DNA of 64,000 bases from Callorhinus ursinus (GCF_003265705.1 NW_020313288.1:1798615-1862614); one strand, 5' to 3'; positions 31,696 through 42,589 are shown, counted from the stretch's first letter. The notes: generated by a model from the sequence alone, not told the origin. Made by a program: numbers and translations.

Positions 31696-31778
31696 ATGAA
31701 GAAATTCTTCCAGGAGATCAAAGCTGACATCAAGTTCAAGAGCGCGGGACCTGGTCAGAAGCTCACGGAGTCCGTGGG
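31696..31778 (+). CDS. UBXN6: UBXN6 coding exon 1
   Basis: It encodes residues 1-27 plus two bases: MKKFFQEIKADIKFKSAGPG then QKLTESV. The donor is GG|GTATGT. The conserved amphipathic N-terminus also contributes to p97 contact in this family. Confidence 0.97.
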
Positions 31779-34700
31779 GTATGTGACCGGCGCTGAGGCT
31801 TGAGATCCGAGAGCAAGGACGGGACAGGGAGACCAGAGAGGGCTAGGGGCGGGGAGGGGCGTCTGAGCGTCTGGGGGTGGGGAGAGATCTCTGGGGGCGG
31901 GGTACGGGGGGGGCGAGGGTGGGAGAAGGGGGAGGGGTAGCCTCCGGGGGCGGGGCGGGGTGGGAGGCGAGGCCCGGGGGGCGGGGCTGGAGGCGGGAGC
32001 TAGGGGGCGGGGTGCAGAGAGATGGGGGTCAGTGGAGAAACCGTAGGGGGACATGTGGACTGGAAAGGGGCCCCGAAGGGGCGTCGCCTAGGTTTGGAGG
32101 AATCTAGGTGTTCACAGATTGCACACAAAGCCGGGAGAAGCAAGTACAGCTGGGGTCGTAAAGAGTGCTGAAGCTTAGCATCCATGGCGATGGGGGTCTG
32201 GGCCCTGGTTCTGGAGCGTGAGGGAGGACGGGGTAAGTGAGGTTAGGGCCAGGGAGACTGAAGCGGGGTCAGAACAGGTCTCGGTGAATTGGGGGCGCGG
32301 GGGTCGGAGCGGCTTAGGAAGGTCTGGGAGGGGAATGGAGGCAGGGTGGTGATGGAGGTGGGGGGCTGGAGGCATCCGTGACAGGGAGGAGATGGGTACC
32401 TTGTGGGCGAAGGTTGAGTCAGAAGGGAGGTCCTGAGGGCGACCCGGGAGGAGAGGGTAGAAGAGGGAAGGCCAGTGGAGTGCACATCCAGGCCACTGTG
32501 GATCGTCTGGGGAGGACTCGGAGAAGAGAAGGGCCAGGGGCAAGTCTGGAGACTCGGCGGGGAGGAGTGTGAAGAGCTGGAGCATGGGAGGACGGGAGAC
32601 GGAGGGCTCTGGTGGGCTGGGATGAGCAAAGGAAGTGTAGAGGGGGCAGGGGCTTTGGGGACTGGGTGGGGTCTAGGAAGGGGAGTGGCTGAAGAAAGAT
32701 GTCAGTCCTGGGTGGCATCTGGAGGGACTAACGGAAGGGTTTGTGAAGAGGTGGGCAGTGACGGTAGGCAGGGAGGCGGCAGGAAGGGAATCATGAGGCA
32801 GCGGGGGGTGGGTGAGGGAGAGTGGGTACGTGACGTCAGGGCCTCCGTCATGGGGATTGGGGGTTCCTAGGAGTGGGGCGAAGGAGGCCCACTAGGGCCA
32901 AGTTCCTGAGTCAGGGAGGGAAGCCCAGTAGAGACCGAATCAGGTCCTGGGAGCCTGAGAGAGGAGGGTAGCTTAAGAGAGGGCCAGGGAGAAGGGGTGG
33001 ACCAGACAAGGGGGTCCATTCATTTGTTCGACAAGTAGTGGGCAGAGGTGGGGGCTGGTGCAGCTGGGACTGAGCGTGACAGGAAGGAGGTAGGGGCCGT
33101 GTGGGTGACGGCTGTGTCAGACCAGAGGCCTGGGAGGAGAAAAGAGGGAAGTCGCCTGGAGATCCAGGCTTCTGTGACATGCTTGGGGCAAGACTGGGGG
33201 TTCGGGGTGTGTGACAAGTGCTGTCGTGGGTGTCATGCATAAGAGAAGGTCTCTGCTGTCTCGGGGCTCCGCGTCCAGTGGGGAGATACGGACGGATAAA
33301 CCAGCACACGTGTGGTGAGAGGTCAGGTACTCAGGGCCGTGAAGAAAAATACGCTGGATCAGGAGATAACAAGTGATTTGGGGGACTGTTAGGGCATCCC
33401 GGAACCCCTCCGTGGGAAGGAGACCTTTGAGCCGAGAGCCAGAGGAGGTGAAGTTCAGCCATGAAATTCAATCTTCACACACACACACACACACACACAC
33501 TCACTCACTCACTCACTCACTCTCTCCCTCTCTCACTCTGAAGCAGCCCCACCCACTCCCAGACCTCCTTTCCTCATCCCACATGCAGACAGAACATCAG
33601 AACTTTCTGGGCAGAAAGTGCAGAAAGCGCAAAGGCCCTGTGGTAGGAGCCAGTTGGGCCTGTGGAAGCAACAGCAGGAAAGCGGTGTAGATTGAGAGGT
33701 GTGAAGGGCCTACAGGCCGGGGAGGCTTTAGGACTGTGTTGTGCGTGTGGTGGAAGGGCTTGGTGCAGGAGTGACAAGCTTTGGCTTAGGTTTTAGAAGG
33801 ATCCCTGTGGCTGCCCAGTGGAGCCTTCGGTAGAGCAAGTAAGGTGTCTTGAAAACAGGTGTTTTTATAGAACTAAATGTCACATGGGGCTAGGGTGGGG
33901 CTACGTGATCCGTCTTTTCTTCAACGTGAGGTTGTCAGCTGTGGGCAGAGGGGCAGGGATGGGCAGGAAGCAGGTCCCAGAGGCCTTGGGCCATGGAAAG
34001 CCTGTGTATCTGAGCGGGGCAGGAGTGAGGCCGCGGACCCAGAGCCTTGGCTGCTCAGAAAGTCCTGGGGTCGGGAGAAGGTCTTGAGGGAAGGAGGCAA
34101 GGCAAGTGAATCAGAGCAGGGTGTGAGGAGGGCCTTCTCCGCAGGGGAGGGCCAGGTCACTTCTGTGCCATGTAGATCCGGGAGCACGCATCCCGTGCTT
34201 GTTTCCCCAGGGGGAGGCGAGCGCAAACCCAGCACCTGCCGTGTGACCTGGCATACTGCCGGGCAGACTGTAGGTGCTCCCTAAATGAAGCTTCGGGGCC
34301 TGGCTACCGTAAATTGGCAGGGTCGATCTTGCTCAGGGGAGGGATGGAGGAGAGGAGTGACACCTTTGAGTCTCCTCGGCTCCTGAAGGCAATGGGGTGC
34401 CTTCTCACTGCTGCGCTGTGGTGGCCCGGGTGGGTGGGGCTGCCATTACTCTTGTTTAGCCGCCATGACCCTGAGGCCCAGGCCCGTGCAGGACTTGCCC
34501 CCAGGGGTAGAGCCGGGAGCAGAGCTGCCATCTGCCCCCAGGGGCTCTTCTGTGATAGAACCATCTAGTGGCTGCAGGTGGCCCCTGGGAAAGAGGGTCG
34601 GGTCTGTCTGATGGAGCAGAAGTGGGAGAGGGACAGAGGCTTTTCTGTCTGACCCCGTGTCACCTCACTTTTCCTCTGCCTCTCTCCAGGGAGAGGGCCC

Positions 34701-37700
34701 CCAAAGAAAAACCCAACCAGCCAGCACTGCGGCAACCCCGCCAGGGACCCACTGATGAGGCCCAGATGGCGGCCGCGGCAGCCCTGGCCCGGCTTGAACA
34801 AAAGCAGCCAAGGTCCCGGGGCCCCACGTCGCAGGAGTCCATCCGGAACCAGGGTGAGCGAGACCTGTGCTTGGCCCTGGAGAGAAATAGTTACGTGACC
34901 AGCAACTTTGGGGACTTTAAAGTTTCAAGTCGTTGGGGTGGAGGGGAGTGCAGGGTGGAAAGGTGCAAGGGTGCTGGGGTCTGGAAGGCTGAGGAGGGGA
35001 GAAGGGAGCCGAGACAGGGGTCACCAGGCCATCAGGGGAAGCCTAGGGGCAGGGGGAGGTGGCTCAGTCAGGGGGGCCTGAGTGGGGGAAGGACTCGAAC
35101 TTGACCCACTCCGGTCTCGGGTGTGTGCCTGGGGACAGAGCAGGGCCTACACCTGCTCATCTCTGTCCTGTCTCCAGTGAGAAAGGAACTTCGAGCTGAA
35201 GCGACTGTCAGCGGGAGCACAGAGGCCCCGGGGACCAACACGGTAACGACATCTGCGGGGCAGTGGGACACCCGAGGGGAATCCTGGAGCAGGGAGCTGA
35301 TTCTCGCCCGCACTGGTCTAATTGGCCATTTTCTCATTACCAGCCGGGTGCCCAGCGCTGGGCTGGAAGCACATGATGCTGGGGTGGGGGACACAGAGGA
35401 GATGTCAGGGTGGACAGAGGTCACGTCTGGCCTTGTGCACAAAGGCAGTTTAGGGGAACCCCGCCTGGAACAGTGGAGGCAGGCTGTGGTTTGAAGGTGG
35501 GGTTGACTGCGACCTTCACGCTCAACTCCTGCCCTCAGCTGTTTTCTCGGGAGGTGGGGGGGCTGTCCGGAGACTGGTGTCATCAGGGGGGCCTTGCTGG
35601 TGGAGGTGGGCTTTAAAGGAGAGCTTGGCAGAAAGGGTGTTCTGAGCAGCCTGACCCTCGAGGTCTCACTGCGTTTTAGAACGGAGGAGGCTCTAGACAG
35701 TGCCTAGGGACGGAGGTCCAGAGAGCGGCCTGGACTCAACTAGGGCACACTGACTCCTGACTCGCCCACCGTGGCCGCCTCCTCACGAGATCAGGGGACC
35801 GCGAACAGCAGGCACCACTGAGCATTCGCCCCGCGTCCAAAGCCGCCACACGCTTTCTGTTCCCGTCGTTTAGTTGTGAGCTGGCCCTGCAGAGCCATTT
35901 TACAGAGCAGAAGGCGGCCTGGGAGGGGCTCCGGAGCAGGGCCAGGGTGTCCCAGCGCTAACAAGCAGAGGGGGTGGCGTCGGGACCAGGGGGGCTCAGC
36001 CGCCTGCACCCCCACCCCCCCAGGTGCCCGAGGCCAAAGAGGAAGGCTCAGCCCATCTGGCGGTGCCCAGCGTGTGCTTCACGTGCCCGCTCACCGGGGC
36101 CACGCTCAGGAAGGACCAGCGGGATGCCCACATCAAAGAGGCCATTCTTTCGGTGAGTGGCAGCCCCGTTTCCCGTCCCCCCGCCCTCTGGGTCCTGGTG
36201 CCAGAGCTGCTCCAGAGAGCTGGGTGGCACGGGTCCTCGGTGACACCTCTGCCTGTGTGGACGGTGTCTGCTGTCGTCTTTTTGAAGAGGCAGTGCGTTT
36301 GTGGGGTACGAAATTCAAATGCACCAGTGTAGGTGGAGAAAAGCCACCCTTCCTGGAGGTGACCACTCTACATGGTTTCGGACCCTTTCCAGAGAGAGGT
36401 TCCAAATAGGTACAGCCGTCAAACCCCCGAGCCCAGGGTCCGAGTTTCCTGTCCCCGGTGTAACAAACTCTGACGAAGCTGGTGTCTTCAAACTACTTCA
36501 AACGGCGGCTGCCCTCCCACCAGGGTATTGCCCACCCCCCAGCCCCCACCATTCCTTCCCGGTTCTGGAAGCTAGGAGCATGGTGCGGGTCCGACTGGGC
36601 TTAAATCAAGGTGGCAGCGGGCCTGAGTTCCTTCTGGACGCTCCAGGGGAGAACGCGGCCTGGCCTTGTCCAGCTTCCAGGCTGTCCCCCGTGTCTCCAT
36701 CCCTCCTCACAGCCCGCGCGCCCGGCCCCGGCCTTTCTCAGGCCGCCTCTCTTCTCTCTTCCCCTTGAAGGGACCTCGACATTACGCTTCACCCACCAGG
36801 GTAATCCAGGCTAATCTCCCTATTTTAAGGCCTGCTGATGAGCAGCCTTAACTCCACCTGCCTCCTTACTGCCCTCCTCCTGTGTTAACTGAACATACTG
36901 GCAAGACCGAGGGGTGAGGACAAGGGCATCTGTTGCCCCTTACCCCGAGTTCCCAGGTGTTAACGTTTCTCCCCATTTGCTCTCTCACCCCTTTCTAGTT
37001 TTTTCTGAACCATCTGAGAGAAAGTTCTGCGTCGTTAACGACTTCGCCATAAGTCCCGTAGCCGTTTAGCCAGCTCCTTGCCGAGGAGCATGCTGGGAGT
37101 GCGTCTTTTACTGGTGGGAACGCGGACGGGACGCAGAGCCTGGGCCGCACGTTTCTCTGAGCGCTGGGCTCAGTCCCGGGGCGGGCGGGAGCGCTGGGTG
37201 GATGCGTGTGTGCGGCGTGGGCAGCGGCGGCTGCTGCACCTCCAGGGGTTCACGCTCCACCGCATCATGGTGCCCACACCATCCTTGGGGTGTGCAGACT
37301 CTTTGTCTTCACCCGAATTGGTAGGTGGAAATACCTCGAGATAGTTTTATCGTGTATTTCCTTCATTTGGGTTCAGATTGGCCACGCTTTCCTATGAGAA
37401 TGCATCCTTTGCTCATTTTTCTGTCGGGTAGTGGGGCTTTTTATGTACGTATGGATGCATGGATGGATGGATGGATGGATGGATGTTTTAGGTAGGCTCC
37501 ATGCCTGGGGCGCCTGGGTGGCTCAGTCGTTAAGCGTGTGCCTTCGGCTCACGTCATGATCCTGGGGTCCTGGGATCCAGCCCCACACTGGGCTCCCTGC
37601 TCAGCGGAGAGTCTGCTGCTCCCTCTCCCTCTCCCTCTGTGTGCGCCCGCTCTCTCTTTCTCTCTCTCAAATAAATAAATCTTAAAAAAAAAAAAAAAAG

Positions 37701-40700
37701 GCTCCATGCCCAGCGTAGAGCCCAGTGCAGGCGATCCCACAACCCTGACATCAAGACCTGAACTGAGACCAAGAATTGGACGCTTAACCGACTGAGCCCC
37801 CCAGGTGCCCCTGGACTTTTTCTGAAGTTGATTTGTAGGCACTCTTTGCATATTAGGGAAATCGGTCTTTTGCCTATAACGTGAATTGTGAATATTTTCC
37901 CCTAGTTTTTCATTTTTGGTTTGTGCTCATGGTCGCTTTGCTGCATAGAGGTTTTTGATCTTTATGATTAAACGTGTTGGTCCTATGGCTTCTGGGTTTT
38001 GTGGCACACTGAGAAAGGCCTTCCTCACTTTGGAATTAAAATGATTTTTCCATGGTTTTTCTAGTGCCTTTCTGTTTTGCGTTTTGTAATTTAATGTTTA
38101 AAACTTTGATCCAAAAAAACCATAAAAACCACTTCAATCCAACTAGAAGCTATCACCCTGTAGAGCATGAGGCATGAAGCCAGTGCTATTTTTTTCCTGA
38201 TAGCTACCTCGCTTCTCCTCCCCCCCCGACACCCCCTTTTATTGAAAACACCTGCTTCTTGGTCATAGTTGTGAAATCTGCCTTTATAACAAAGCACATT
38301 TCTGTACGGATTTGGGTCCTTTCTGGACGTTCTGCTCCTTTGTCCCTTGTCTGCTCTCGGGCCCTGGTCCTGATTTAAACGTGGCCACAGGTCTCCTGGA
38401 AACACCTGAGAGCAGCCTTTGGGGCAGCAGCTCTCCCCCCGGGGGGCTGTGGTGGTTCCTGAGGAGGCTGGGAGGACACTCAGGCCTGGCCTGGCCGCGT
38501 CTTGAGAACATGCCCCTCCGGCTGTGTGTGCGCCTCCCCTCTGCAGACTGCTTTCTCTGTGTTGCCCTCTGTGTCCCCCCCGCCCCCGGCAACTAAACTG
38601 GGAAACTGGGCATCATCTGGCGTGTGATGGCCCCTCTTCCCTAGAGGTGGGGGCAGGATGAGGCCCAAGCCACTGAAGGGCTCTCTCCTTCTCTTCCTTT
38701 GCTGAGAACGCACGGTTGCGTGTGTTTCAGGGAAACGCTCCTGGCCTGCCAGGGGACCGTTGTCACCGATGTCACCTGAGCGGTGAGACCGGGCTGCTGG
38801 GGGGAGGAAGGGGGGGTGGCTGATACATTTCCCTCCCTCCTCCCAGCACTTCTCCACCGACCCTGTGGCTGCCTCCATCATGAAGATCCACACGTTCAAC
38901 AGAGACCGGGACAGGGTGAAGCTGGGTGTGGACACCATTGCCAAGTGAGCAGACAGCTGCCCTCCCACCAGGGTGTCGCCCCCCCCAACCCCCACCACAA
39001 CCTGCTGGGAGAGTCTGGAAGGAACACAGCGCTGGGAGTGCAGCCAGGCCCCACCCTGTGCCCCCCCCCCCGAGCCCTCAGAAAAGGGGCTTGGCTTCTC
39101 TGGGCCTCAGTTTACCTGTCTGTAAAATGAAGGGGTTTACCAAATCAGGGGGTCCCGAGCCTGGCTTTCCTTCGGGATCATCAAAGGAATGCGTGAAGGA
39201 GGCAGGGTACCACCCCACTCCCCTCCTCTGTTCGAACAGGCCTGGGGGAGGAAGGATGCCAGGAAGTCCGTGCAGCTCACGAGCTGCTGGGGACCCAGAG
39301 GCTTTAGTGGTCCGTTATTCTGGCTCTGTCTGCTGCACCCCACTGCTGTGTGGGTTGGTGCCCTCAGGGGAGGCAGGACCAAGGAGGAGGCCCGGGGTTG
39401 GTCCCCCGGTGGGCTGTGTCAGGGGCAGCAGTGGGGGCTGTCAGCACCAGGGGGTGGGCTTCGTGGGGCAGCCAAGGTGCGATGGCGCCCCTCTGGGGTC
39501 CCTGTCACCATGAGGCCAGGTAGGACTCTTCAGCTGCTGCTTGCCGTTCCACCCCAGGTACCTGGACAACATCTGCCTGCACCCCGAGGAGGAGAAGTAC
39601 AGGAAGATCAAGCTGCAGAACAGAGTGTTCCAGGTGAGGCTGCCCCGGGCGGCCAGTGTGGCCGGGCCCTGCGCACGCACGCACATGCACGCACGGCACC
39701 CCGTGCGGCGGGGAGGCAGCTCACCGCGGCCAGGGGGGCCAGAATCGGGCAGCTGGAGGGCTCCTCCAGGGACGGTGGGGTGGGGTGGGGTGGGCGGCCG
39801 GAGGCGGACAGGGAACCGGGGCCTTGTGAACACAAGTCGTGCATACCGTGTATTTTGTCTGCTCTCCCCACCACCTCCAGCGGGTTTTGACTTTAATTTG
39901 AATGCTTTGGGAAGCCGTCGTCACTGGTGAGGTTTCTCCCATAAACGCAGACTTGGGGTTTCTGTGGAGAAACCTCAGGATCCCGCCACCATGGCCCGTG
40001 TTAGCTGTGCTACTGGCAGGGCGCCCGCTATCCCCTGGTGGCCGTGGACGCCGCCTGCCCCCTTCCTGCCCCCAGCATCACATGCAGCTGGTCTCCCCCA
40101 CCTCTGGACCCTCCTGTTGTCCTTTGGCTCTTCAGCCTCTTTCTTCACCCGCTTGGTGACCTCCGCGGGCCGCTGGTGGAGGCCCTGCAGCCTGTGTGGG
40201 GGCGAGCGTGCTCCGCTCTGGGGACGGCTTCAGCGGGTTCACCCTGTTAGCAGTTGCTCCAACACCAGGGAACTCGGAGCCGGGCAGGGTGGTCAGCGAG
40301 GCTGGTGGCCTCCCAGAGGCCCCAGGGCCTTCTGTGACCTCTGGCTCCACTCCTGCAGGAGCGCATTAACTGCCTGGAAGGGACCCACGAGTTTTTTGAG
40401 GCCATTGGTTTCCAGAAGGCGCTGCTTCCGGTTCCCGATCAGGGTAAGGGAGGTAGAGCAGGGTCTTGGCTGTGCTGGGAAGAGGAGAGCAGGGTGGGGG
40501 CCTCTCCCTGCGGCAGCAGAGTGACCTCTGTGCGTGCCCCAGAGGGCCCCGATGAGTTCTACGTGCTGAGCGAGGCCGCCCTGGCCCAGCCCCAGAGCCT
40601 GCAGAGGCACAAGGAGCAGCTGCTGGTCGCCGAGCCCGTGCGGGCCACACTGGCCCGCCAGCGCCGGGTCTTCCGACCCTCGCCCATGGCCTCCCAGTTT

Positions 40701-41790
40701 GACCTGCCCGGGGACTTCTTCAACCTCACGGCAGAGGAGATCAAGCGGGAACAGAGGCTCAGGTCCGAGGCCGTGGAGCGGCTGAGCGTGCTGCGGACCA
40801 AGGCCATGCGGGAGCGGGAGGAGCAGAGGGAGATGCGCAAGTACACCTACACGCTGCTGCGCGTCCGCCTCCCCGACGGCTGCCTCCTCCAGGGTGGGTG
40901 CCCGCGGGGCCGGCGCTGTGGCAGGAGGAGGGGGTAGGCCCTGGGGTGCTCCCGGGGGGTGCACCTGTGGACCACAGCCCCACTGACTGTCCTGCCCCAC
41001 CCAGGGACCTTCTATGCCCGGGAGCGGGTGGCCGCCCTGTACGCATTCGTCCGGGAGGCCTTGCAGAGCGACTGGCTGCCTTTCGACCTGCTGGCCTCGG
41101 GCGGGCAGAGGTTGTCGGAGGACCAGAGCCTGGCCTTCAACGAGTGCGGGCTGGTGAGTGACGGGCTCCCTGCATGGGGTTGGGGGTGGCGGGGGAGCAT
41201 CTCTGGGTTTCCCTGCCCTGCACAAACTCCCCGAGAGGGCGGCCACTTTCAGCGGTGGGCGGCGTGGGGGCCGGGGCCCTGGGTTCAAGTCCCACCTTCC
41301 CACGTACGTGCGGCATGCCCCCAAGTGCCGTGTCTCTGCCTCGGTTTCCACCTAGAGAGTGGGAACACGGCAGGCGTGTTAGAGTTCTCTGCAGAGCAGA
41401 ACCAAGGCAGATGGATCGGAGATGAGGGACTTAACTGGGGTTGGGGAGGGGTGCTCAGACCCTCCCTCGGGAAGACTGGAGGGACGGCCGCTGGCTGGGC
41501 TGTTCGCCAGCCCGCGGGAATGGGCTGATTGTGGTGGGTGCGGTCACTGGTGGGGAGCTGCCCAGGGCGAGTGTGGCCCCGGCTCCAGCACGAGGGAATG
41601 AGCGTGAAGACTCCACCACATAAAGGCCGGAGTGGGGCTGAGGCTTCTCGCCCCACTGCAGGTGCCCTCGGCCCTCCTGACCTTCTCGTGGGACGCAGCA
41701 GTGCTAGAGGACATCAGGGCCGCCGGGGCCGAACCGGACTCATCTATTCTGAAACCTGAGCTCCTGGCAGCCATTGAGAAGCTCTCGTGA
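31696..41790 (+). CDS. UBXN6: UBX domain protein 6 (UBXD1), p97/VCP cofactor, 10 coding exons
   Basis: This is a complete gene. Coding exons: 31696-31778, 34690-34853, 35178-35242, 36024-36152, 38847-38944, 39558-39633, 40359-40443, 40543-40893, 41005-41153 and 41662-41790. They total 1329 bases, 442 aa plus stop; human has 441. Segments: the conserved N-terminus MKKFFQEIKADIKFKSAGPG; a VIM-type helix at about 52-66 (EAQMAAAAALARLEQ); a FTCPLTGATLRKDQRD segment at about 122-137; a PUB domain at about 155-235; and a UBX domain at about 333-410. The UBX lacks the FPR turn that usually contacts p97 (the loop reads LLASGGQRL), as is known for this family member, which binds p97 through its VIM and PUB parts instead. 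Family knowledge: it acts with p97 in endolysosomal sorting (caveolin-1), lysophagy and ERAD. One Ser is extra relative to human near the end (PDSSILKPELL). Confidence 0.97.
31850..32015 (+). repeat. G-rich tract with many GGGG runs, 5' end of UBXN6 intron 1
   Basis: The stretch repeats units such as GGGGGCGGGGCGGGG and GGGGGGCGGGGC, starting about 70 bases past the exon 1 donor, on the coding strand. Quadruplex potential is inferred from run spacing. Confidence 0.75.
33476..33534. repeat. (CA)n followed by (CTCA)n microsatellite
   Basis: An uninterrupted CA run of about 11 units passes into about 6 ACTC units and then a CT-rich stretch. It is in UBXN6 intron 1. Confidence 0.95.
33590..33840 (+). 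repeat. Second copy of the 240-520 repeat family
   Basis: GAAAGCGCAAAGGCCCTGTG, GGTGCAGGAGTGACAAGCTT and TTAGAAGGATCCCTGTGGCT. It is in UBXN6 intron 1. Confidence 0.5.
34690..34853 (+). CDS. UBXN6: UBXN6 coding exon 2 (VIM)
   Basis: It encodes residues 28-82, GERAPKEKPNQPALRQPRQG then PTDEAQMAAAAALARLEQKQ. The Ala/Arg helix is the VCP-interacting motif. The acceptor is TCTCCAG and the donor is CAGG|GTGAGC. Confidence 0.96.
35178..35242 (+). CDS. UBXN6: UBXN6 coding exon 3
   Basis: It encodes residues 83-104, VRKELRAEATVSGSTEAPGT then NT. The acceptor is TCTCCAG and the donor is ACG|GTAACG. Confidence 0.94.
36024..36152 (+). CDS. UBXN6: UBXN6 coding exon 4
   Basis: It has 43 codons (residues 105-147): VPEAKEEGSAHLAVPSVCFT then CPLTGATLRKDQRDAHIKEA. 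The acceptor is CCCCCAG and the donor is TCG|GTGAGT. Confidence 0.96.
36450..36790 (+). repeat. Diverged copy of the 29430-29695 repeat family
   Basis: GTTCTGGAAGCTAGGAGCAT, then GAGTTCCTTCTGGACGCTCC and CCAGCTTCCAGGCTGTCCCC follow the same order as 29500-29660. It is in UBXN6 intron 4. Confidence 0.45.
37450..37484. repeat. (ATGG)n microsatellite
   Basis: About eight ATGG/GATG units directly before the SINE pair in UBXN6 intron 4. Confidence 0.9.
37484..37811 (-). mobile_element. CAN-SINE, short subtype, split by a younger SINE
   Basis: The reverse-orientation element starts TTTTAGGTAGGCTCCATGCC, is interrupted at 37506-37698, and continues with CCAGCGTAGAGCCCAGTGCA to head CCCCCAGGTGCCCC. 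It is in UBXN6 intron 4. Confidence 0.85.
37506..37698 (+). mobile_element. CAN-SINE nested in an older SINE
   Basis: The head is GGGGCGCCTGGGTGGCTCAG. The perfect duplication AGGCTCCATGCC is at 37494-37505 and 37699-37710, inside the older reverse SINE. Confidence 0.95.
38847..38944 (+). CDS. UBXN6: UBXN6 coding exon 5 (PUB start)
   Basis: It encodes residues 148-179 plus two bases, HFSTDPVAASIMKIHTFNRD then RDRVKLGVDTIA. It is the first part of the PUB domain. The donor is AA|GTGAGC. Confidence 0.96.
39558..39633 (+). CDS. UBXN6: UBXN6 coding exon 6 (PUB)
   Basis: It encodes residues 180-205, KYLDNICLHPEEEKYRKIKL then QNRVFQ. The KYRKIKLQN helix is the PUB hallmark. The acceptor is ACCCCAG and the donor is CAG|GTGAGG. 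Confidence 0.96.
40359..40443 (+). CDS. UBXN6: UBXN6 coding exon 7 (PUB end)
   Basis: It encodes residues 206-233, ERINCLEGTHEFFEAIGFQK then ALLPVPDQ. It holds the last PUB helix and the GF turn. The acceptor is TCCTGCAG and the donor is CAGG|GTAAGG. Confidence 0.96.
40543..40893 (+). CDS. UBXN6: UBXN6 coding exon 8 (linker, charged helix, UBX start)
   Basis: It has 117 codons (residues 234-350). It contains FNLTAEEIKREQRLRSEAVE, then RLSVLRTKAMREREEQREMR (a long charged helix), then the first UBX strands (YTYTLLRVRLPDGCLLQ). The acceptor is TGCCCCAG and the donor is CAGG|GTGGGT. Confidence 0.97.
41005..41153 (+). CDS. UBXN6: UBXN6 coding exon 9 (UBX)
   Basis: It encodes residues 351-400, GTFYARERVAALYAFVREAL then QSDWLPFDLLASGGQRLSED. 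It is the UBX helix and the loop that lacks FPR. The intron before it is only 111 bases. Confidence 0.96.
41662..41790 (+). CDS. UBXN6: UBXN6 last coding exon
   Basis: It has 42 codons plus TGA at 41788-41790: VPSALLTFSWDAAVLEDIRA then AGAEPDSSILKPELLAAIEK and LS. The acceptor is CACTGCAG. Confidence 0.97.
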   Translation: MPSALLTFSWDAAVLEDIRAAGAEPDSSILKPELLAAIEKLS

Positions 41791-41796
41791 AATAAA
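41791..41796 (+). terminator. UBXN6: UBXN6 proximal poly(A) signal AATAAA directly after the stop codon
   Basis: The sequence reads tcgTGAaataaaagcagg: the hexamer begins on the base after the stop. A GT-rich element (gtgggtttgtct) follows at about 41819-41830, at the usual distance for a downstream cleavage element. If used, the 3' UTR would be only about 20-30 bases. Confidence 0.7.
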
Positions 41797-42198
41797 AGCA
41801 GGGTCGGCTTTAGCCCACGTGGGTTTGTCTCATGCTCTCCTGCTTCCTCCACCACTACCCCCCCCCACCCTGTCTCCTCCCTCCCAGGGTGCCCCGCTCC
41901 TCCGGAACTGCCCGCCCTGGCCCACAGAGCACTGCGGGCACAGGGAGGGGGCTGGTCGGCTGCGACATGTGCCTGGGATGGCCACCTGGAGAGGGCTGTC
42001 AGGACACAGCCGCCGTACCTGTTCACGGAGGCCCTGGGCAGGAGAGTAGGCCTGTGGCACGGGCCCAGTCCCTGTGTGCTGTGGCCCAGATGGCCGCGGC
42101 TGGCCCTAACGCTGAGCCACGGGGTTGCTGGGGACAGCGGCAGAGGGAGATGCGGGCCTGTCAGGACACGGTTCTGTGATTACTGAATTATGAACCCA

Positions 42199-42204
42199 AA
42201 TAAA
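42199..42204 (+). terminator. UBXN6: Possible distal UBXN6 poly(A) signal AATAAA
   Basis: It reads cccaaataaacgtcag, about 410 bases beyond the stop, with T/G-containing sequence following. It could give a longer 3' UTR; alternatively it is a repeat-derived or unused hexamer. Confidence 0.35.
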
Positions 42205-42589
42205 CGTCAGACTAGTCTCCTGGTGAGTTGAAGCTGTGCCATGCAGGGCAGGGGCAGTGGCTGCAGGGCTGCCGGCACAGGAGGCCCGTGTGTGGCTCCC
42301 GGGGGGTGAGGTCAGGTGGGCACCTGCTGAGGGCGGGCCTCCCAGAGAGCTGTCTTCCTGGGGGTGGCGGGGGGCGCAGAACAAGGTCTCCACAGATGGC
42401 CCATCCTCAGCCCCGGTCCCTGTGGTGGTTACTTTATAGGACTAAAGGGGCTGTGCCTGTGATTGGTGATACCCAGATGGGGAGTGTCCTGGGCAGGCAG
42501 GTGGGCCCGGTGTCACGCCTGGAAGGGGGTGGAAGGAGGCAGAAGATGCCAAGCTGCAGGGGTCAAAGGTGGAGGAGGGGCCCCAAGTC

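Noticed and set aside
31043..31699. 218-codon frame upstream of UBXN6
   Set aside because: CpG-island promoter sequence with no recognised domain; it overlaps the UBXN6 start in another frame.
40894..41004. Possible microRNA or mirtron in the 111-base UBXN6 intron
   Set aside because: A human microRNA is annotated in this gene, but I could not recognise its sequence or a convincing hairpin here. Deciding would need folding and small-RNA reads.
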